DNA of 64,000 nucleotides. Source: Bacteroidales bacterium. GTDB lineage: Bacteria > Bacteroidota > Bacteroidia > Bacteroidales > UBA932. The translations under genes were made by a program, and so were the position numbers. The DNA lies in assembly GCA_017459075.1 (NCBI GenBank), contig JAFUDQ010000005.1:1-64000 (forward strand), written 5' to 3'. Under the pieces are notes generated by a model. It saw nothing but the letters and a program-made list of their open reading frames with translations. It was not told the DNA's origin and ran no database searches. Shown here piece after piece: positions 43,526-52,890 of this stretch. The first letter of the stretch is position 1. Each line of letters opens with the position of its first letter.

Positions 43526-44452
43526 ATGAAACAAAAACAATCAACAATTACCACTATTCTGGATTATGTGTGGATGACTGTGGGCTGCGTGATTTTTGCG
43601 ATAGCATGGGAGGCTTTCCTTATTCCCAACCATATCGCAAGTGGCGGCCTGGCCGGTATCTGTACTGTGATTAACTTCAGTACCGGAATCCCTGTGTCAT
43701 TCTCTTACATTGTACTGAATGTGGTTTTGCTTGGTATTGGTTTCCTTGTACTTGGTAAGGGTTTCGGTTTCAAGACCATTTATTGCATTGCACTTACAAC
43801 GGTCCTGTTCGATATCCTTCCAAGAATGCCTTTTATTGCAAACCTCTCAGAGAATCCGTTGCTGGACGACAAGGTACTTAACCCTATCATCGGCGGCCTT
43901 ATCGAAGCAGTCGGCATAAACTTTATTTTCAAGCGTGGCGGAAGTACCGGTGGTACAGATGTAATAGCCTTGATACTCAATAAGTTCTGGCCTGTTTCTC
44001 CGGGTAAGGTTTACATGTGCTTGGATGTTTTCATCATTGCTTCCGTCCTCCTTGTTCCAGGTATGGGCATCAAGGATATGGTTTACGGCTATATAGCGAT
44101 GCTTTCGTTCACTTTGTTCCTTGACTTCCTTCTCCTTGGCAGCAAGGCTACGGTTCAGGTGCTTGTTTTCTCCAAGAAATACAAGGAGATTGCAGACGAG
44201 ATGACGGGCAACCTGCGCAGGGGTGTAACCGCCCTTAATGCGGTTGGCTGGTATACACAGCAGGAGAGCAAGGTGCTGCTTATCATGGTCCGCAAGACCC
44301 AGCTTTCCATGATTACAAGGGCTATTAAGGATATTGACCCGGGAGCCTTTGTGAGCGTATCGTCCGCCAGCGCTGTTTACGGGCAGGGCTTTGATGAAAT
44401 GCGTACCGGCATAGACAGAAAAAAGAAACAGCAAGAACAAATAAATGAGTAA
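43526..44452 (+). CDS. YitT family membrane protein (first copy)
   Basis: 308 aa. Five to six membrane segments in the first 210 residues (AIAWEAFLIPNHIASGGLAG, RGGSTGGTDVIALIL near 146), then a soluble DUF2179 domain (LLIMVRKTQLSMITRAIKDI, FVSVSSASAVYGQGFDEM). Function of the family is not settled; transport has been suggested. The stop overlaps the start of a second, related gene by 8 bp, so this is an in-tandem pair. Confidence 0.88.
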   Translation: MKQKQSTITTILDYVWMTVGCVIFAIAWEAFLIPNHIASGGLAGICTVINFSTGIPVSFSYIVLNVVLLGIGFLVLGKGFGFKTIYCIALTTVLFDILPRMPFIANLSENPLLDDKVLNPIIGGLIEAVGINFIFKRGGSTGGTDVIALILNKFWPVSPGKVYMCLDVFIIASVLLVPGMGIKDMVYGYIAMLSFTLFLDFLLLGSKATVQVLVFSKKYKEIADEMTGNLRRGVTALNAVGWYTQQESKVLLIMVRKTQLSMITRAIKDIDPGAFVSVSSASAVYGQGFDEMRTGIDRKKKQQEQINE

Positions 44453-45401
44453 TCCTTTTCAAAAAAGCGTCCTGAGGCTCATCAAGGAGTACTTCCTTGT
44501 AGCCGTCGGCATCACCATCTATGTATTGGGATGGGTGGTATTTCTTATTCCTAACAACCTCGTCGGCGGAGGTGTCACCGGTATCGGTACCATCATCCAG
44601 TATGCAACGGGCTTCAACGTCGGTTATACCTTCTTCATTATCAATGGTATACTGCTGATTATAGCCTTCTTCGTGATGGGCTCCGGCTTTGGAGGAAAGA
44701 CTATCATGGCTATTATCCTGGCCTCCATCGGCCTAAGGATATTGCCGGAAATGGTTCCGGATACTATCATTCAGGCCATCGCCCTGGATAACGGCAAGCT
44801 GATGTGTACGCTGATTGGTGCCATCATGGCGGGCCTTGGTATTGGAATCGCCATGTCCCAGGGGGGAAGCACCGGTGGAACGGACATCATCGCCCTTATT
44901 GTAAGCAAATACAGGAATGTGTCCCCCGGACGCATGATTCTGGTGATAGATGTCGTTATCATCGCTTCTTCGTTCTTCGTCCCTTCTTATACGGCCGATG
45001 GTGAATTGGTTGGCTGGGCGGACAAGTTTACCGGAGTTGTCTATGGCTTGCTCCTGGTAATCGTCTGCGGAAACGTGATTGACATTTACCTTTCCGGTAC
45101 CAAGCAGTCCGTTCAGGTTTTCATTCTCTCCCATAAGTACGCAGAGATTGCAGACTGCATTACCACCAATCTTCACCGTGGTGTTACGGTTATGCCGGCG
45201 CAGGGCTGGTACACAAAAGAAGATAGTCATGTGCTCATGGTTATCAGCCGGAAATCAGACCTTAACATAATGCTCCGTTATATAAAAGCTATCGATCCGG
45301 ATGCATTTTTGTCAGTCGCCAGCACGACGGGAGTATACGGAAGAGGCTTCGATGCCATAAAATCGAAGCCGAAAAAGGTGGCTCGAGTTGACGAATCATA
45401 A
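44445..45401 (+). CDS. YitT family membrane protein (second copy)
   Basis: 318 aa, same layout as the gene before it: membrane part with VVFLIPNNLVGGGVTGIGTI and QGGSTGGTDIIALIVSKYRN, then the DUF2179 domain (LMVISRKSDLNIMLRYIKAI, FLSVASTTGVYGRGFDAI). The two are clearly paralogues from an old duplication, differing at many positions. They may form a heteromer. A terminator follows at 45431. Confidence 0.88.
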   Translation: MSNPFQKSVLRLIKEYFLVAVGITIYVLGWVVFLIPNNLVGGGVTGIGTIIQYATGFNVGYTFFIINGILLIIAFFVMGSGFGGKTIMAIILASIGLRILPEMVPDTIIQAIALDNGKLMCTLIGAIMAGLGIGIAMSQGGSTGGTDIIALIVSKYRNVSPGRMILVIDVVIIASSFFVPSYTADGELVGWADKFTGVVYGLLLVIVCGNVIDIYLSGTKQSVQVFILSHKYAEIADCITTNLHRGVTVMPAQGWYTKEDSHVLMVISRKSDLNIMLRYIKAIDPDAFLSVASTTGVYGRGFDAIKSKPKKVARVDES

Positions 45402-45430
45402 AATTCGTAAAAATTTTCATAAGATTCGTA

Positions 45431-45470
45431 AATACCTGCATGTCTGAAAGGACACTGCGGGTATTCTTTT
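45431..45470 (+). terminator. Terminator after the yitT pair
   Basis: AATACC (45431-45436) and GGTATT (45460-45465), extended by a GC pair inside, then CTTTTG. A -7 box (TAATTTTG, 45473-45480) for the next gene follows at once. Confidence 0.65.
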
Positions 45471-45514
45471 GTTAATTTTGTCTTGTCGTCTGCTCATGAC
45501 GATTGGATGAAATT

Positions 45515-46549
45515 ATGGAAGGAAAGATCACAGTAATCCGCAAAGAAATTGTTTATACCGTACCGTTGTCTTTGGCAATAGCACTGGTACTTAGCGCCGC
45601 CGGTCCTGGCGGACTGTCAATGCTGTGGGTTATCGGGACTTTGTCAATGGCCGGTAGCATGCTGCTGGTTCTTTCCGATGGAAGCCTTGGCCGAAGGTGG
45701 TCGGTTGTTATCTTTTTCTTTCAGGTCCTGGTTCTTTTTGTGTCTTCGCTGATGCCGGAGAGAATTGACGAAATGCTCCTTTCCCCGCGCCTTATTATAT
45801 ATGGTATGGGGACTGCGGTTGCGATGTGCGCATCGATGGTAGTGAATCTCGTGTCCAAGTGCGGGGATTCGGATTTCCTGTTCGGAGAGTACCGTGGAAA
45901 GAATTTTGTCCTGGATTCCATGCGGGTTGTGTATTCCATGGTGCAGATAACAGTGCTCCTGATGGTGACAGTCACTTTCTGGGCGGACGCCAAAATACGG
46001 CTTGTGGTGAATGTCTTATGCCTGGTGGCTTCTTTTATTCTGTTTGTGCTGATTCAACTGCGGTTCCATGCCTTATATGTAATTGAAAAGACGTCAGAGA
46101 ACAACTCTGACCCTACGGATGTGGAACTGGCTTTGTACAGGCAGGTCGTTGAGGTCCTTGAAGGTCAGAAACTGTTTCTTGACCCGGCCCTGACCATGGA
46201 TGACATCTGCCGCCAGCTTGGCAGCAACAGGAGTTACACATCAAAATGCATCAATAACTGCACGGGCATGACTGTTCCCCGTTTCATAAACAATTACAGG
46301 GTGAGGTATGCCATGGAACTGTTCAGGCAAAATCCAAAGCTCAAGGTGGCGGAACTGTCCATCTTGTCCGGATTCGGCAACGGAATCACGTTTGCAACGG
46401 CTTTCCGCCTTGAAACTAATATGAATCCCCGGGATTGGTGCCGGGATGTAAGGGATGAGCTGTCAATAGAGCGGAAACGCCTTTCCAGGAAGAAGGTACC
46501 GGAGCCTGAACCTGAACCGGAGCCTTTGTCACCGGATGAGGGAGGCTGA
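45515..46549 (+). CDS. Membrane-anchored AraC-family regulator
   Basis: 344 aa from ATG 45515. Residues 1-195 are strongly hydrophobic, with about six spans (near 12-35, 37-57, 67-87, 97-117, 140-160, 165-185). The C-terminal AraC helix-turn-helix pair lies at about 230-325: LTMDDICRQLGSNRSYTSKC and ELSILSGFGNGITFATAFR. The tail ends in a PEPEPEPEP run. No ligand-binding cupin or periplasmic sensor domain is seen, so sensing must be by the membrane part. The target is unknown. The last 134 bp overlap the end of rluA on the other strand. Confidence 0.85.
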   Translation: MEGKITVIRKEIVYTVPLSLAIALVLSAAGPGGLSMLWVIGTLSMAGSMLLVLSDGSLGRRWSVVIFFFQVLVLFVSSLMPERIDEMLLSPRLIIYGMGTAVAMCASMVVNLVSKCGDSDFLFGEYRGKNFVLDSMRVVYSMVQITVLLMVTVTFWADAKIRLVVNVLCLVASFILFVLIQLRFHALYVIEKTSENNSDPTDVELALYRQVVEVLEGQKLFLDPALTMDDICRQLGSNRSYTSKCINNCTGMTVPRFINNYRVRYAMELFRQNPKLKVAELSILSGFGNGITFATAFRLETNMNPRDWCRDVRDELSIERKRLSRKKVPEPEPEPEPLSPDEGG

Positions 46550-47177
46550 TGCTCCATGCGTGCAGGCTTATGCTGCCGTCGGGGTTGCTGCGAGGAGCTC
46601 CGTATTTAAGGTCTCCTTTTATGGTGCATCCTATGCCGGCCAGCTGGCAGCGTATCTGGTGGTGACGGCCTGTCAGGAGTTCCACCTGAATGAGGTGATA
46701 CCTGTCAGTGTCTCCAAGGTGGGTGTATATGAGTTTTGCCAGTTTTGCGTCTTTGAAGCGGCCTTTTTCCGTGATGAAGCTTTTGTTCATGGCTTCTTTG
46801 CGAATGAGCCAGTTTTCAAGCAGGGCGTGGGGCTGTGCCGGGGCTGCCGTGCAAAGTGCCAGATATATTTTCCTGACGGCTCCTTCGCGGAAGGACTCGG
46901 ACAGGCGCTCAAGGGCTTTGGATGTTTTGGCGAAGACTGTGATGCCGCTGACGGGACGGTCCAGCCGGTGGGGGATGCCCAGGAATACTTTCCCGGGTTT
47001 GGAGTTCCGGATTGCGATGAATGCTTTGTATTTGTCGCAGAGGGGTTCGTCGCCGGTTTTGTCTCCCTGGACTATTTCTCCTGCCTTCTTGCATACGATA
47101 AGAAGGTGGTTGTCTTCGTACAGGATCCTGTTCTCCAGATCCTTGTATTCCTGTTCCGTCAAATTCCTGTATTCCAT
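46416..47177 (-). CDS. RluA-family RNA pseudouridine synthase
   Basis: 253 aa from ATG 47177; the upstream in-frame part lies within the promoter (TACCTTTG, 47192-47185). Catalytic motif HRLDRPVSGITVFAK near 93-107 (HRLDxxxSG with the active Asp), preceded by YEDNHLLIVCKKAGEIVQGD, and RHHQIRCQLA near 194. It changes uridine to pseudouridine in rRNA or tRNA; which site cannot be told. The extreme C-terminus (SALLTAHPLHPGTNPG) is encoded opposite the AraC gene and may be a non-conserved extension. Confidence 0.88.
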   Translation of the reverse strand: MEYRNLTEQEYKDLENRILYEDNHLLIVCKKAGEIVQGDKTGDEPLCDKYKAFIAIRNSKPGKVFLGIPHRLDRPVSGITVFAKTSKALERLSESFREGAVRKIYLALCTAAPAQPHALLENWLIRKEAMNKSFITEKGRFKDAKLAKLIYTHLGDTDRYHLIQVELLTGRHHQIRCQLAGIGCTIKGDLKYGAPRSNPDGSISLHAWSISLPHPVTKAPVQVQAPVPSSWKGVSALLTAHPLHPGTNPGDSY

Positions 47178-47275
47178 AGTGCTGCAAAGGTAGGAAAATA
47201 ATATGACAAAATGGCAGAAAATATGAATTGGCACAACATTCGATATAATGAAATGCGAATTCCGAAACTTGCCGG

Positions 47276-47372
47276 TGTCATTCCGAGTTGCAAAAGGTTG
47301 TCAATCCGAGTTGCAAAAGGTTGTCATTCCGAGTTGCAAAGGATGTCATTCCGAGCGAAGTCGAGGAATCTC
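47276..47372 (+). repeat. Tandem dispersed-repeat units before dnaK
   Basis: Three 22-23-nt units (TGTCATTCCGAGTTGCAAAA type) start at 47276, 47299 and 47322. A closing unit from 47344 ends CGAAGTCGAGGAATCTC. The array lies 29 bp before dnaK. The rest of the 223-bp gap (47178-47400) holds only the rluA promoter. Confidence 0.8.
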
Positions 47373-47400
47373 AAAAAGAAAAAAATAGGAGATTAAAGAT

Positions 47401-49302
47401 ATGGGAAAAATTATTGGAATCGATTTGGGTACAACCAATTCATGCGTAGCAGTAATGGAAGGCAACCAGCCTACCGTTATCATCAACAATGAGGGACAGC
47501 GTACAACTCCTTCAGTTGTTGCTTTCACAGACGGTGGAGAGCGCAAGGTGGGAAGCCCTGCAAAGCGTCAGGCTATCACCAATCCTGCAAACACCGTATT
47601 CTCTATCAAGAGGTTCATGGGTGAGACCTATGATCAGGTTGGAAAGGAAGTCGGCCGCGTTCCTTATAAAGTAGTCCGCGGCAACAACAATACTCCGCGT
47701 GTAGATATCAACGGACGTATGTATTCTCCTCAGGAGATATCGGCAATGGTTCTCCAGAAGATGAAGAAGACAGCAGAAGATTATCTTCGCCAGGAGGTTT
47801 CAGAGGCTGTTATCACTGTTCCTGCATACTTCAGTGATTCACAGCGCCAGGCTACCAAGGAGGCTGGTAAGATTGCCGGTCTTGATGTGAAGCTTATCAT
47901 CAATGAGCCTACGGCTGCTGCCCTTGCTTATGGCCTTGACAAGACAGACAAGAGCATGAATGTTGCAGTTTATGACCTTGGCGGTGGTACATTTGATATT
48001 TCAATCCTTGAGCTTGACTCCGGAATCTTCGCAGTTAAGTCTACCAACGGCGATACCCACCTTGGTGGTGATGACTTCGACCAGGTTATCATCGACTGGC
48101 TTGCAAGTGAGTTTGCAGCAGACAATGGCGGTGCAGACCTCAGGAAAGATCCTATGGCTCTCCAGAGACTTAAGGAAGCAGCAGAGAAGGCAAAGATTGA
48201 GCTTTCAAACCAGACTTCTACAGAAATCAACCTTCCTTACATCATGCCTGTAGACGGTGTTCCGAAGCATCTTGTAAAGACTCTTACCAGGTCTAAGTTT
48301 GAAATGCTTTGCGATGACCTCTTCCAGCGTACTATCGAACCTTGCCGCAACGCTCTTGCAGCTGCCAGGATGAATGTTTCCGATATTGACGAGGTTCTTC
48401 TTGTGGGTGGTTCAACACGTATCCCTAAGATCCAGGAGATTGTAAAGAATTTCTTTGGCAAGGAGCCTAACCGCAGCGTTAACCCCGATGAGGTTGTTGC
48501 TGTTGGTGCAGCTATCCAGGGTGGTGTGCTTGCAGGTGATGTGAAGGATGTAATTCTTACCGATGTTACTCCGCTTTCTCTTGGTATTGAGACCCTTGGC
48601 GGTGTCATGACAAAGATGATTGATGCCAACACTACTATTCCTGTAGACAAGGAGCAGATTTTCTCTACTGCTGCTGACAACCAGCCTTCAGTTGAGATCC
48701 GCGTCCTTCAGGGTGAGCGTCCTATGGCTAAGGATAACAAGCAGATTGGTGTATTCCATCTTGACGGAATTGCTCCTGCACCCCGTGGAATACCTCAGAT
48801 TGCTGTTGAGTTCTCCATCGACGTAAGTGGTATCTTGAGTGTATCCGCAGTTGATAAGGCTACCGGTAAGGCTCAGAGTGTAAGGATTGAGGCTTCTTCA
48901 GGTCTTTCAGAGGATGAAATCAAGCGTATGCGCGATGAGGCTAAGGCTAATGAGGCTGCTGATAAGGCAGAGAGGGAGCGTGTAGACAAGATTAATGAGG
49001 CTGATGCTCTTTGCTTCCAGGCAGAGAAGTTCCTCAAGGACAATGGTGACAAGGTTCCTGCTACCGTTAAGGATGAGGTAGAGAAGAATGTTGCTTCTTT
49101 GAAGGAGGCTATTAAGGCTCAGAATCTTGCAGATATTGACCGCTACAAAGAGGCTCTTAACAAGGCTTTTGAGGCTATGTATCAGCAGGCTCAGCAGGCA
49201 CAGGGTGGCCCTCAGGGTCCTCAGGGTGGCAATCCTTTCGGACAGGGTGGTCCTCAGGCTGGGCCGCAGGGTCCTCAAGATAATGCTCCGGATGAGCAGT
49301 AA
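47401..49302 (+). CDS. dnaK: Chaperone DnaK (Hsp70)
   Basis: 633 aa. N-terminal ATPase with [32 protein letters not shown] near 191 and [18 protein letters not shown] near 328. The substrate domain begins [14 protein letters not shown] near 386. The lid ends in a Gly/Gln/Pro-rich tail ([17 protein letters not shown]). It holds unfolded proteins with DnaJ and GrpE, neither of which is adjacent. I see no clear HrcA CIRCE element upstream; the leader is filled by tandem repeats. Confidence 0.97.
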   Translation: MGKIIGIDLGTTNSCVAVMEGNQPTVIINNEGQRTTPSVVAFTDGGERKVGSPAKRQAITNPANTVFSIKRFMGETYDQVGKEVGRVPYKVVRGNNNTPRVDINGRMYSPQEISAMVLQKMKKTAEDYLRQEVSEAVITVPAYFSDSQRQATKEAGKIAGLDVKLIINEPTAAALAYGLDKTDKSMNVAVYDLGGGTFDISILELDSGIFAVKSTNGDTHLGGDDFDQVIIDWLASEFAADNGGADLRKDPMALQRLKEAAEKAKIELSNQTSTEINLPYIMPVDGVPKHLVKTLTRSKFEMLCDDLFQRTIEPCRNALAAARMNVSDIDEVLLVGGSTRIPKIQEIVKNFFGKEPNRSVNPDEVVAVGAAIQGGVLAGDVKDVILTDVTPLSLGIETLGGVMTKMIDANTTIPVDKEQIFSTAADNQPSVEIRVLQGERPMAKDNKQIGVFHLDGIAPAPRGIPQIAVEFSIDVSGILSVSAVDKATGKAQSVRIEASSGLSEDEIKRMRDEAKANEAADKAERERVDKINEADALCFQAEKFLKDNGDKVPATVKDEVEKNVASLKEAIKAQNLADIDRYKEALNKAFEAMYQQAQQAQGGPQGPQGGNPFGQGGPQAGPQGPQDNAPDEQ

Positions 49303-49318
49303 ACATTAATTGTTTTAG

Positions 49319-49424
49319 ATTACCTGTATCTATCTTCAAACCGCCGCTTCGCGGCCCCACCGCAAGCGGTCCGCCCTCTTACGATGCCGAGGGTGGCATG
49401 GGTTTGAAGATAGATACAGGTAAT
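49319..49424. repeat. 106-bp element closed by a 24-bp perfect inverted repeat
   Basis: ATTACCTGTATCTATCTTCA plus AACC (49319-49342) recurs as an exact complement at 49401-49424, followed by TTTTTAT. The 58-bp interior forms small hairpins: GCCGC-TTC-GCGGC, ACCGC-AA-GCGGT and a GCCCTC/GAGGGTGGC stem. The cloverleaf-like shape is more elaborate than a normal terminator, though it would end dnaK transcription well. Confidence 0.75.
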
Positions 49425-49437
49425 TTTTATCTAATAG

Positions 49438-50592
<1,155 letters not shown>

Positions 50593-50650
50593 TACTTCAC
50601 AGGCCAGCGCACCCATCTGGTCATTCCCGGTCCGCCCGGGAATCCCTTTC

Positions 50651-50696
50651 TGTCATTTCGACCGGAGGCCTATAGGCCGGAGCGGAGAAATCTCTC
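50651..50696 (+). repeat. Dispersed TGTCATTTCGAC repeat copy after trpS
   Basis: TGTCATTTCGACCGG, central palindrome AGGCCTATAGGCC, then GGAGCGGAGAAATCTC. Nearly the same as the copy at 376. The surrounding stretch 50593-50917 holds no gene I can support. Confidence 0.8.
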
Positions 50697-50819
50697 TCCC
50701 CCGCGTTCAAAGACTGTGTGCATGGGAAACTTACGCTCCCATACACATAGTCCTTTTCACTCCGCAGGACGGGACACCTTGTGTTTTTTCGTAAGTGTCT
50801 GATGGATAGGAGTTTATCG

Positions 50820-50853
50820 AAAAGCCTGGTACGGGATTCCGTACCAGGCTTTT
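50820..50853. terminator. 15-bp perfect hairpin, possible bidirectional terminator
   Basis: AAAAGCCTGGTACGG (50820-50834) pairs with 50839-50853 over a GATT loop. The stem has A-rich and T-rich outer ends, so it could stop transcription from either side. Confidence 0.65.
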
Positions 50854-50917
50854 GCGTAAGTTATTGAACTGTGATTATTTACGAAAAACGGGCTGGGCCA
50901 CCGGTTTGTAAATTGAC

Positions 50918-50948
50918 TTGTAAATAGGCTAATTATTTATTATATTTG
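50918..50948 (+). promoter_or_regulatory. Promoter toward the cas9 remnant
   Basis: TTG (50918-50920), 20 bp, TATATTTG (50941-50948), giving a leader of about 125 nt that runs through the tracrRNA-like gene in antisense. Confidence 0.6.
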
Positions 50949-50957
50949 TCAAGGAAA

Positions 50958-51042
50958 CAAAAAGCCCCACGGCGTACGCGGGGCTATAGGATATAATCCT
51001 TCGGCATATAGCCTTATTGTGATAAGATGTAGAAAATCTTAC
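50958..51042 (-). ncRNA. Type II CRISPR tracrRNA-like gene
   Basis: Read on the minus strand, the RNA begins GTGTAAGATTTTCTACATCT, an anti-repeat candidate. It continues with ACAATAAGGCTATATGCCG, which closely matches the nexus of type II-C tracrRNAs (ACAATAAGGC...GCCG). It ends with an AGCCCC/GGGGCT hairpin (50985-50963) and a T tract (50963-50959). A perfect promoter lies at 51077-51047. Its position just before cas9 on the opposite strand is usual for the type. No repeat-spacer array is in the window to pair with. Confidence 0.75.
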
Positions 51043-51046
51043 ACTG

Positions 51047-51077
51047 CAAAGTTATCTGAAATTTTCGTAAAAGCAAA
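51047..51077 (-). promoter_or_regulatory. Promoter of the tracrRNA-like gene
   Basis: On the minus strand TTTG (51077-51074), 19 bp, TAACTTTG (51054-51047). Start of transcription would be near 51042. The -33 box abuts the cas9 start codon. Confidence 0.7.
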
Positions 51078-51080
51078 AAT

Positions 51081-51629
51081 ATGGAAAAGGTTTTAGGACT
51101 GGATCTTGGTACAAATTCAATAGGATGGGCTGTCGTAGAAAGAGGAGAGGATAACAAGTGTAAACTTGTCGGAAAAGGAGTTAACATTTTTCAGGACGGC
51201 GTCGCCCATGATAAAAGCGGAGAAAAACCGGCAGTGCAGGAAAGGACATCGGCCCGTTCCTCTAGAAGGCATTACTTCAGAAGGAGACTCCGGAAAATCG
51301 AGCTGTTGAAAATCCTTATGGAGAACGGCATGTGTCCGGTCCTGCCTGAAGGGGCTTTGCTTGAATGGAAAAGAAGTAAACTGTTTCCTTTGGACAAGGC
51401 TTTTCTGGAGTGGCAGCGTACAGATGACAATGTGGATAAAAACCCTTATCATGACAGGTACCTGTCATTATTCACGGAATTGGACTTAAGCAGGCAGTCC
51501 GACAGATATACTTTGGGCCGTGCTTTCTATCATTTGAATCCCTGCCGGGACTTTCCCCACTCCAGCGCACCAGTGGCTGATTCTTGGGGACGGTCCCCTG
51601 CCATCGTCTCCATCTTCCCCGTCGGATAA
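51081..51629 (+). pseudogene. cas9: cas9 remnant, N-terminal part only
   Basis: 182 codons. The front is a clear type II-C Cas9: RuvC-I VLGLDLGTNSIGWAVVE with Asp8, the Arg-rich bridge helix (RTSARSSRRHYFRRRLRKIE near 54-73), and TLGRAFYHLN near 143-152, where intact proteins go on with QRRGF-type sequence. After about 51538 the similarity ends; the last 30 residues (CRDFPHSSAPVADSWG...) look like out-of-context sequence. No REC, HNH, later RuvC or PAM domain exists, and cas1/cas2 and the array are missing. A deletion has removed the rest up to the CYTH gene. Cleavage activity is not possible. Confidence 0.88.
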
Positions 51630-51666
51630 ACTAGCTGGCAATTTCAGGAGGTGAACTTGGAGTGGA

Positions 51667-52146
51667 TTATTTGCCCCAGGTGGAGAAGGGGTGGGCGCTG
51701 AGGTAGGAGTTGTAGAACTCTTTGGCGCCGGTTACTTCTGTCGAGAGCCAGGCGGGGCGGCTGAAGGGGGTTTCCGGGGAGGGAAGCTCGATTTCTGCCA
51801 TGACCAGGCCGGTGTTGTCTCCAAGGAACTCGTCAACTTCCCATTTGAGGCCGTCGCCGGCCGGGATAATGTGGCGGATTTTCTGGATGCGCCCCCGTTT
51901 GCAAAGCGCCATCAGTTCTCTGGCATCATCGGCGGGAATCTCCATTTCCCATTCAGGACGGCTGAGTCCGTTCTCTGTTGTTCGGCCTTTAATCGTAAGG
52001 AAACCGACGCCGTCACGCAGGCGAACCCTTACGGTGTTGCCTTCTTCCCTGGCAATGTAGCCCTGGGATATTTCATAGCTCTTAACGGCCTCTTTCTTAT
52101 AGCTGTCGTCCTTAACAAGGAACTTTCTTTCTGTTTCTAAATTCAT
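51667..52146 (-). CDS. CYTH domain protein (triphosphate tunnel enzyme)
   Basis: 159 aa. The ExExK motif is at the start (METERK-like: NLETERKFLVKD), followed by strands with Arg/Lys/Glu pairs (TVRVRLRDGVGFLTIKGRT, RPEWEMEIP, WEVDEFLGDNTGLVMAEIEL) that line the tunnel. Single-domain proteins of this size hydrolyse inorganic triphosphate or similar molecules. Adenylate cyclase activity of class IV is a less likely alternative. Last gene of a minus-strand group after nadD and gmk. Confidence 0.9.
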   Translation of the reverse strand: MNLETERKFLVKDDSYKKEAVKSYEISQGYIAREEGNTVRVRLRDGVGFLTIKGRTTENGLSRPEWEMEIPADDARELMALCKRGRIQKIRHIIPAGDGLKWEVDEFLGDNTGLVMAEIELPSPETPFSRPAWLSTEVTGAKEFYNSYLSAHPFSTWGK

Positions 52147-52249
52147 ATTCTTATTATTTCAGATTCCGGATATCACTCCAAAAAGATTCTTCGGCAGATG
52201 AACCAGCCTCAGAATGACAGACTTGTCAACTTTCCCTCCATTGGAATCA

Positions 52250-52810
52250 CTACATTAGGTATAGACTCATATCTTTGCCGGAAGCCAGCCCTTCCCGGAT
52301 TTCGGTAGAAGAAATGGTAACCATCGGCGCATTCAGAAGGGATATTCTGTACGATGGGCTCTCTTTAAGAAGGCGGGCTTTCAGGTGGCCCCGATGGAAC
52401 CCTTTACGGGGATAAACCGCTATGCCATATTCAGTCAGAATGCGGGAATAGTCCTTCCAGCGCGGGAAACTTTCAAGATTATCGGCACCGACAACAATGG
52501 TAAAATCATCCTCCGGAAACATCGCCCTCAGGGTATCCAGCGTGCGGATTGTGTAATGCGGCGGCGCCATGGTAAGCTCTATGTCCGACACCTCCACTCC
52601 CTTCAGCTCCGGATGGCGGGCGACGGCTTCGCAGGCTGCCTTATAGCGGGCGGCCCCTGTTTCATTTGCCGATGCATCTTTGAACGGGTTCTGGGGGCTT
52701 ACAATGAGCATCACCCTGTCAAACCCGGCGATATCGGTCATATATTGCATTATGGCCAGGTGGCCGATGTGAAGGGGGTTGAAGCTCCCGCTGTAAACGG
52801 CTGTTTTCAT
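52250..52810 (-). CDS. nadD: Nicotinate-nucleotide adenylyltransferase
   Basis: 186 aa. GSFNPLHIGHLAIMQYM at the N-terminus contains the GxFxPxHxGH nucleotidyltransferase motif, and the C-terminus has the ISSTEIREGLASGKD (SSTxIR) motif. It makes nicotinic acid adenine dinucleotide for NAD synthesis. PnuC, a nicotinamide riboside carrier, is encoded 6 kb away. A tandem repeat array separates it from gmk. Confidence 0.93.
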   Translation of the reverse strand: MKTAVYSGSFNPLHIGHLAIMQYMTDIAGFDRVMLIVSPQNPFKDASANETGAARYKAACEAVARHPELKGVEVSDIELTMAPPHYTIRTLDTLRAMFPEDDFTIVVGADNLESFPRWKDYSRILTEYGIAVYPRKGFHRGHLKARLLKESPSYRISLLNAPMVTISSTEIREGLASGKDMSLYLM

Positions 52811-52890
52811 AGATTCTTCACTTCGTTCAGAATGACAATGTGGTTCAGAATGACAAGTTGTTCAGAATGACAAGTTGTTCAGAATGACAG
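52811..52890 (-). repeat. Tandem repeat array between gmk and nadD
   Basis: Units of 17-18 nt (TTCAGAATGACAAGTTG) start at 52826, 52844, 52861 and 52878, after AGATTCTTCACTTCG. On the minus strand they read TGTCATTCTGAAC...GAAGAATCT, a sister form of the window's dispersed repeat. Confidence 0.8.

Noticed and set aside
47276-47372. Possible short CRISPR array before dnaK
   Set aside because: The units are 22-23 nt placed end to end without spacers, and the sequence belongs to the dispersed repeat family.
52826-52890. Possible CRISPR array or direct-repeat operator between gmk and nadD
   Set aside because: 17-18-nt units without spacers, same repeat family in the other direction.
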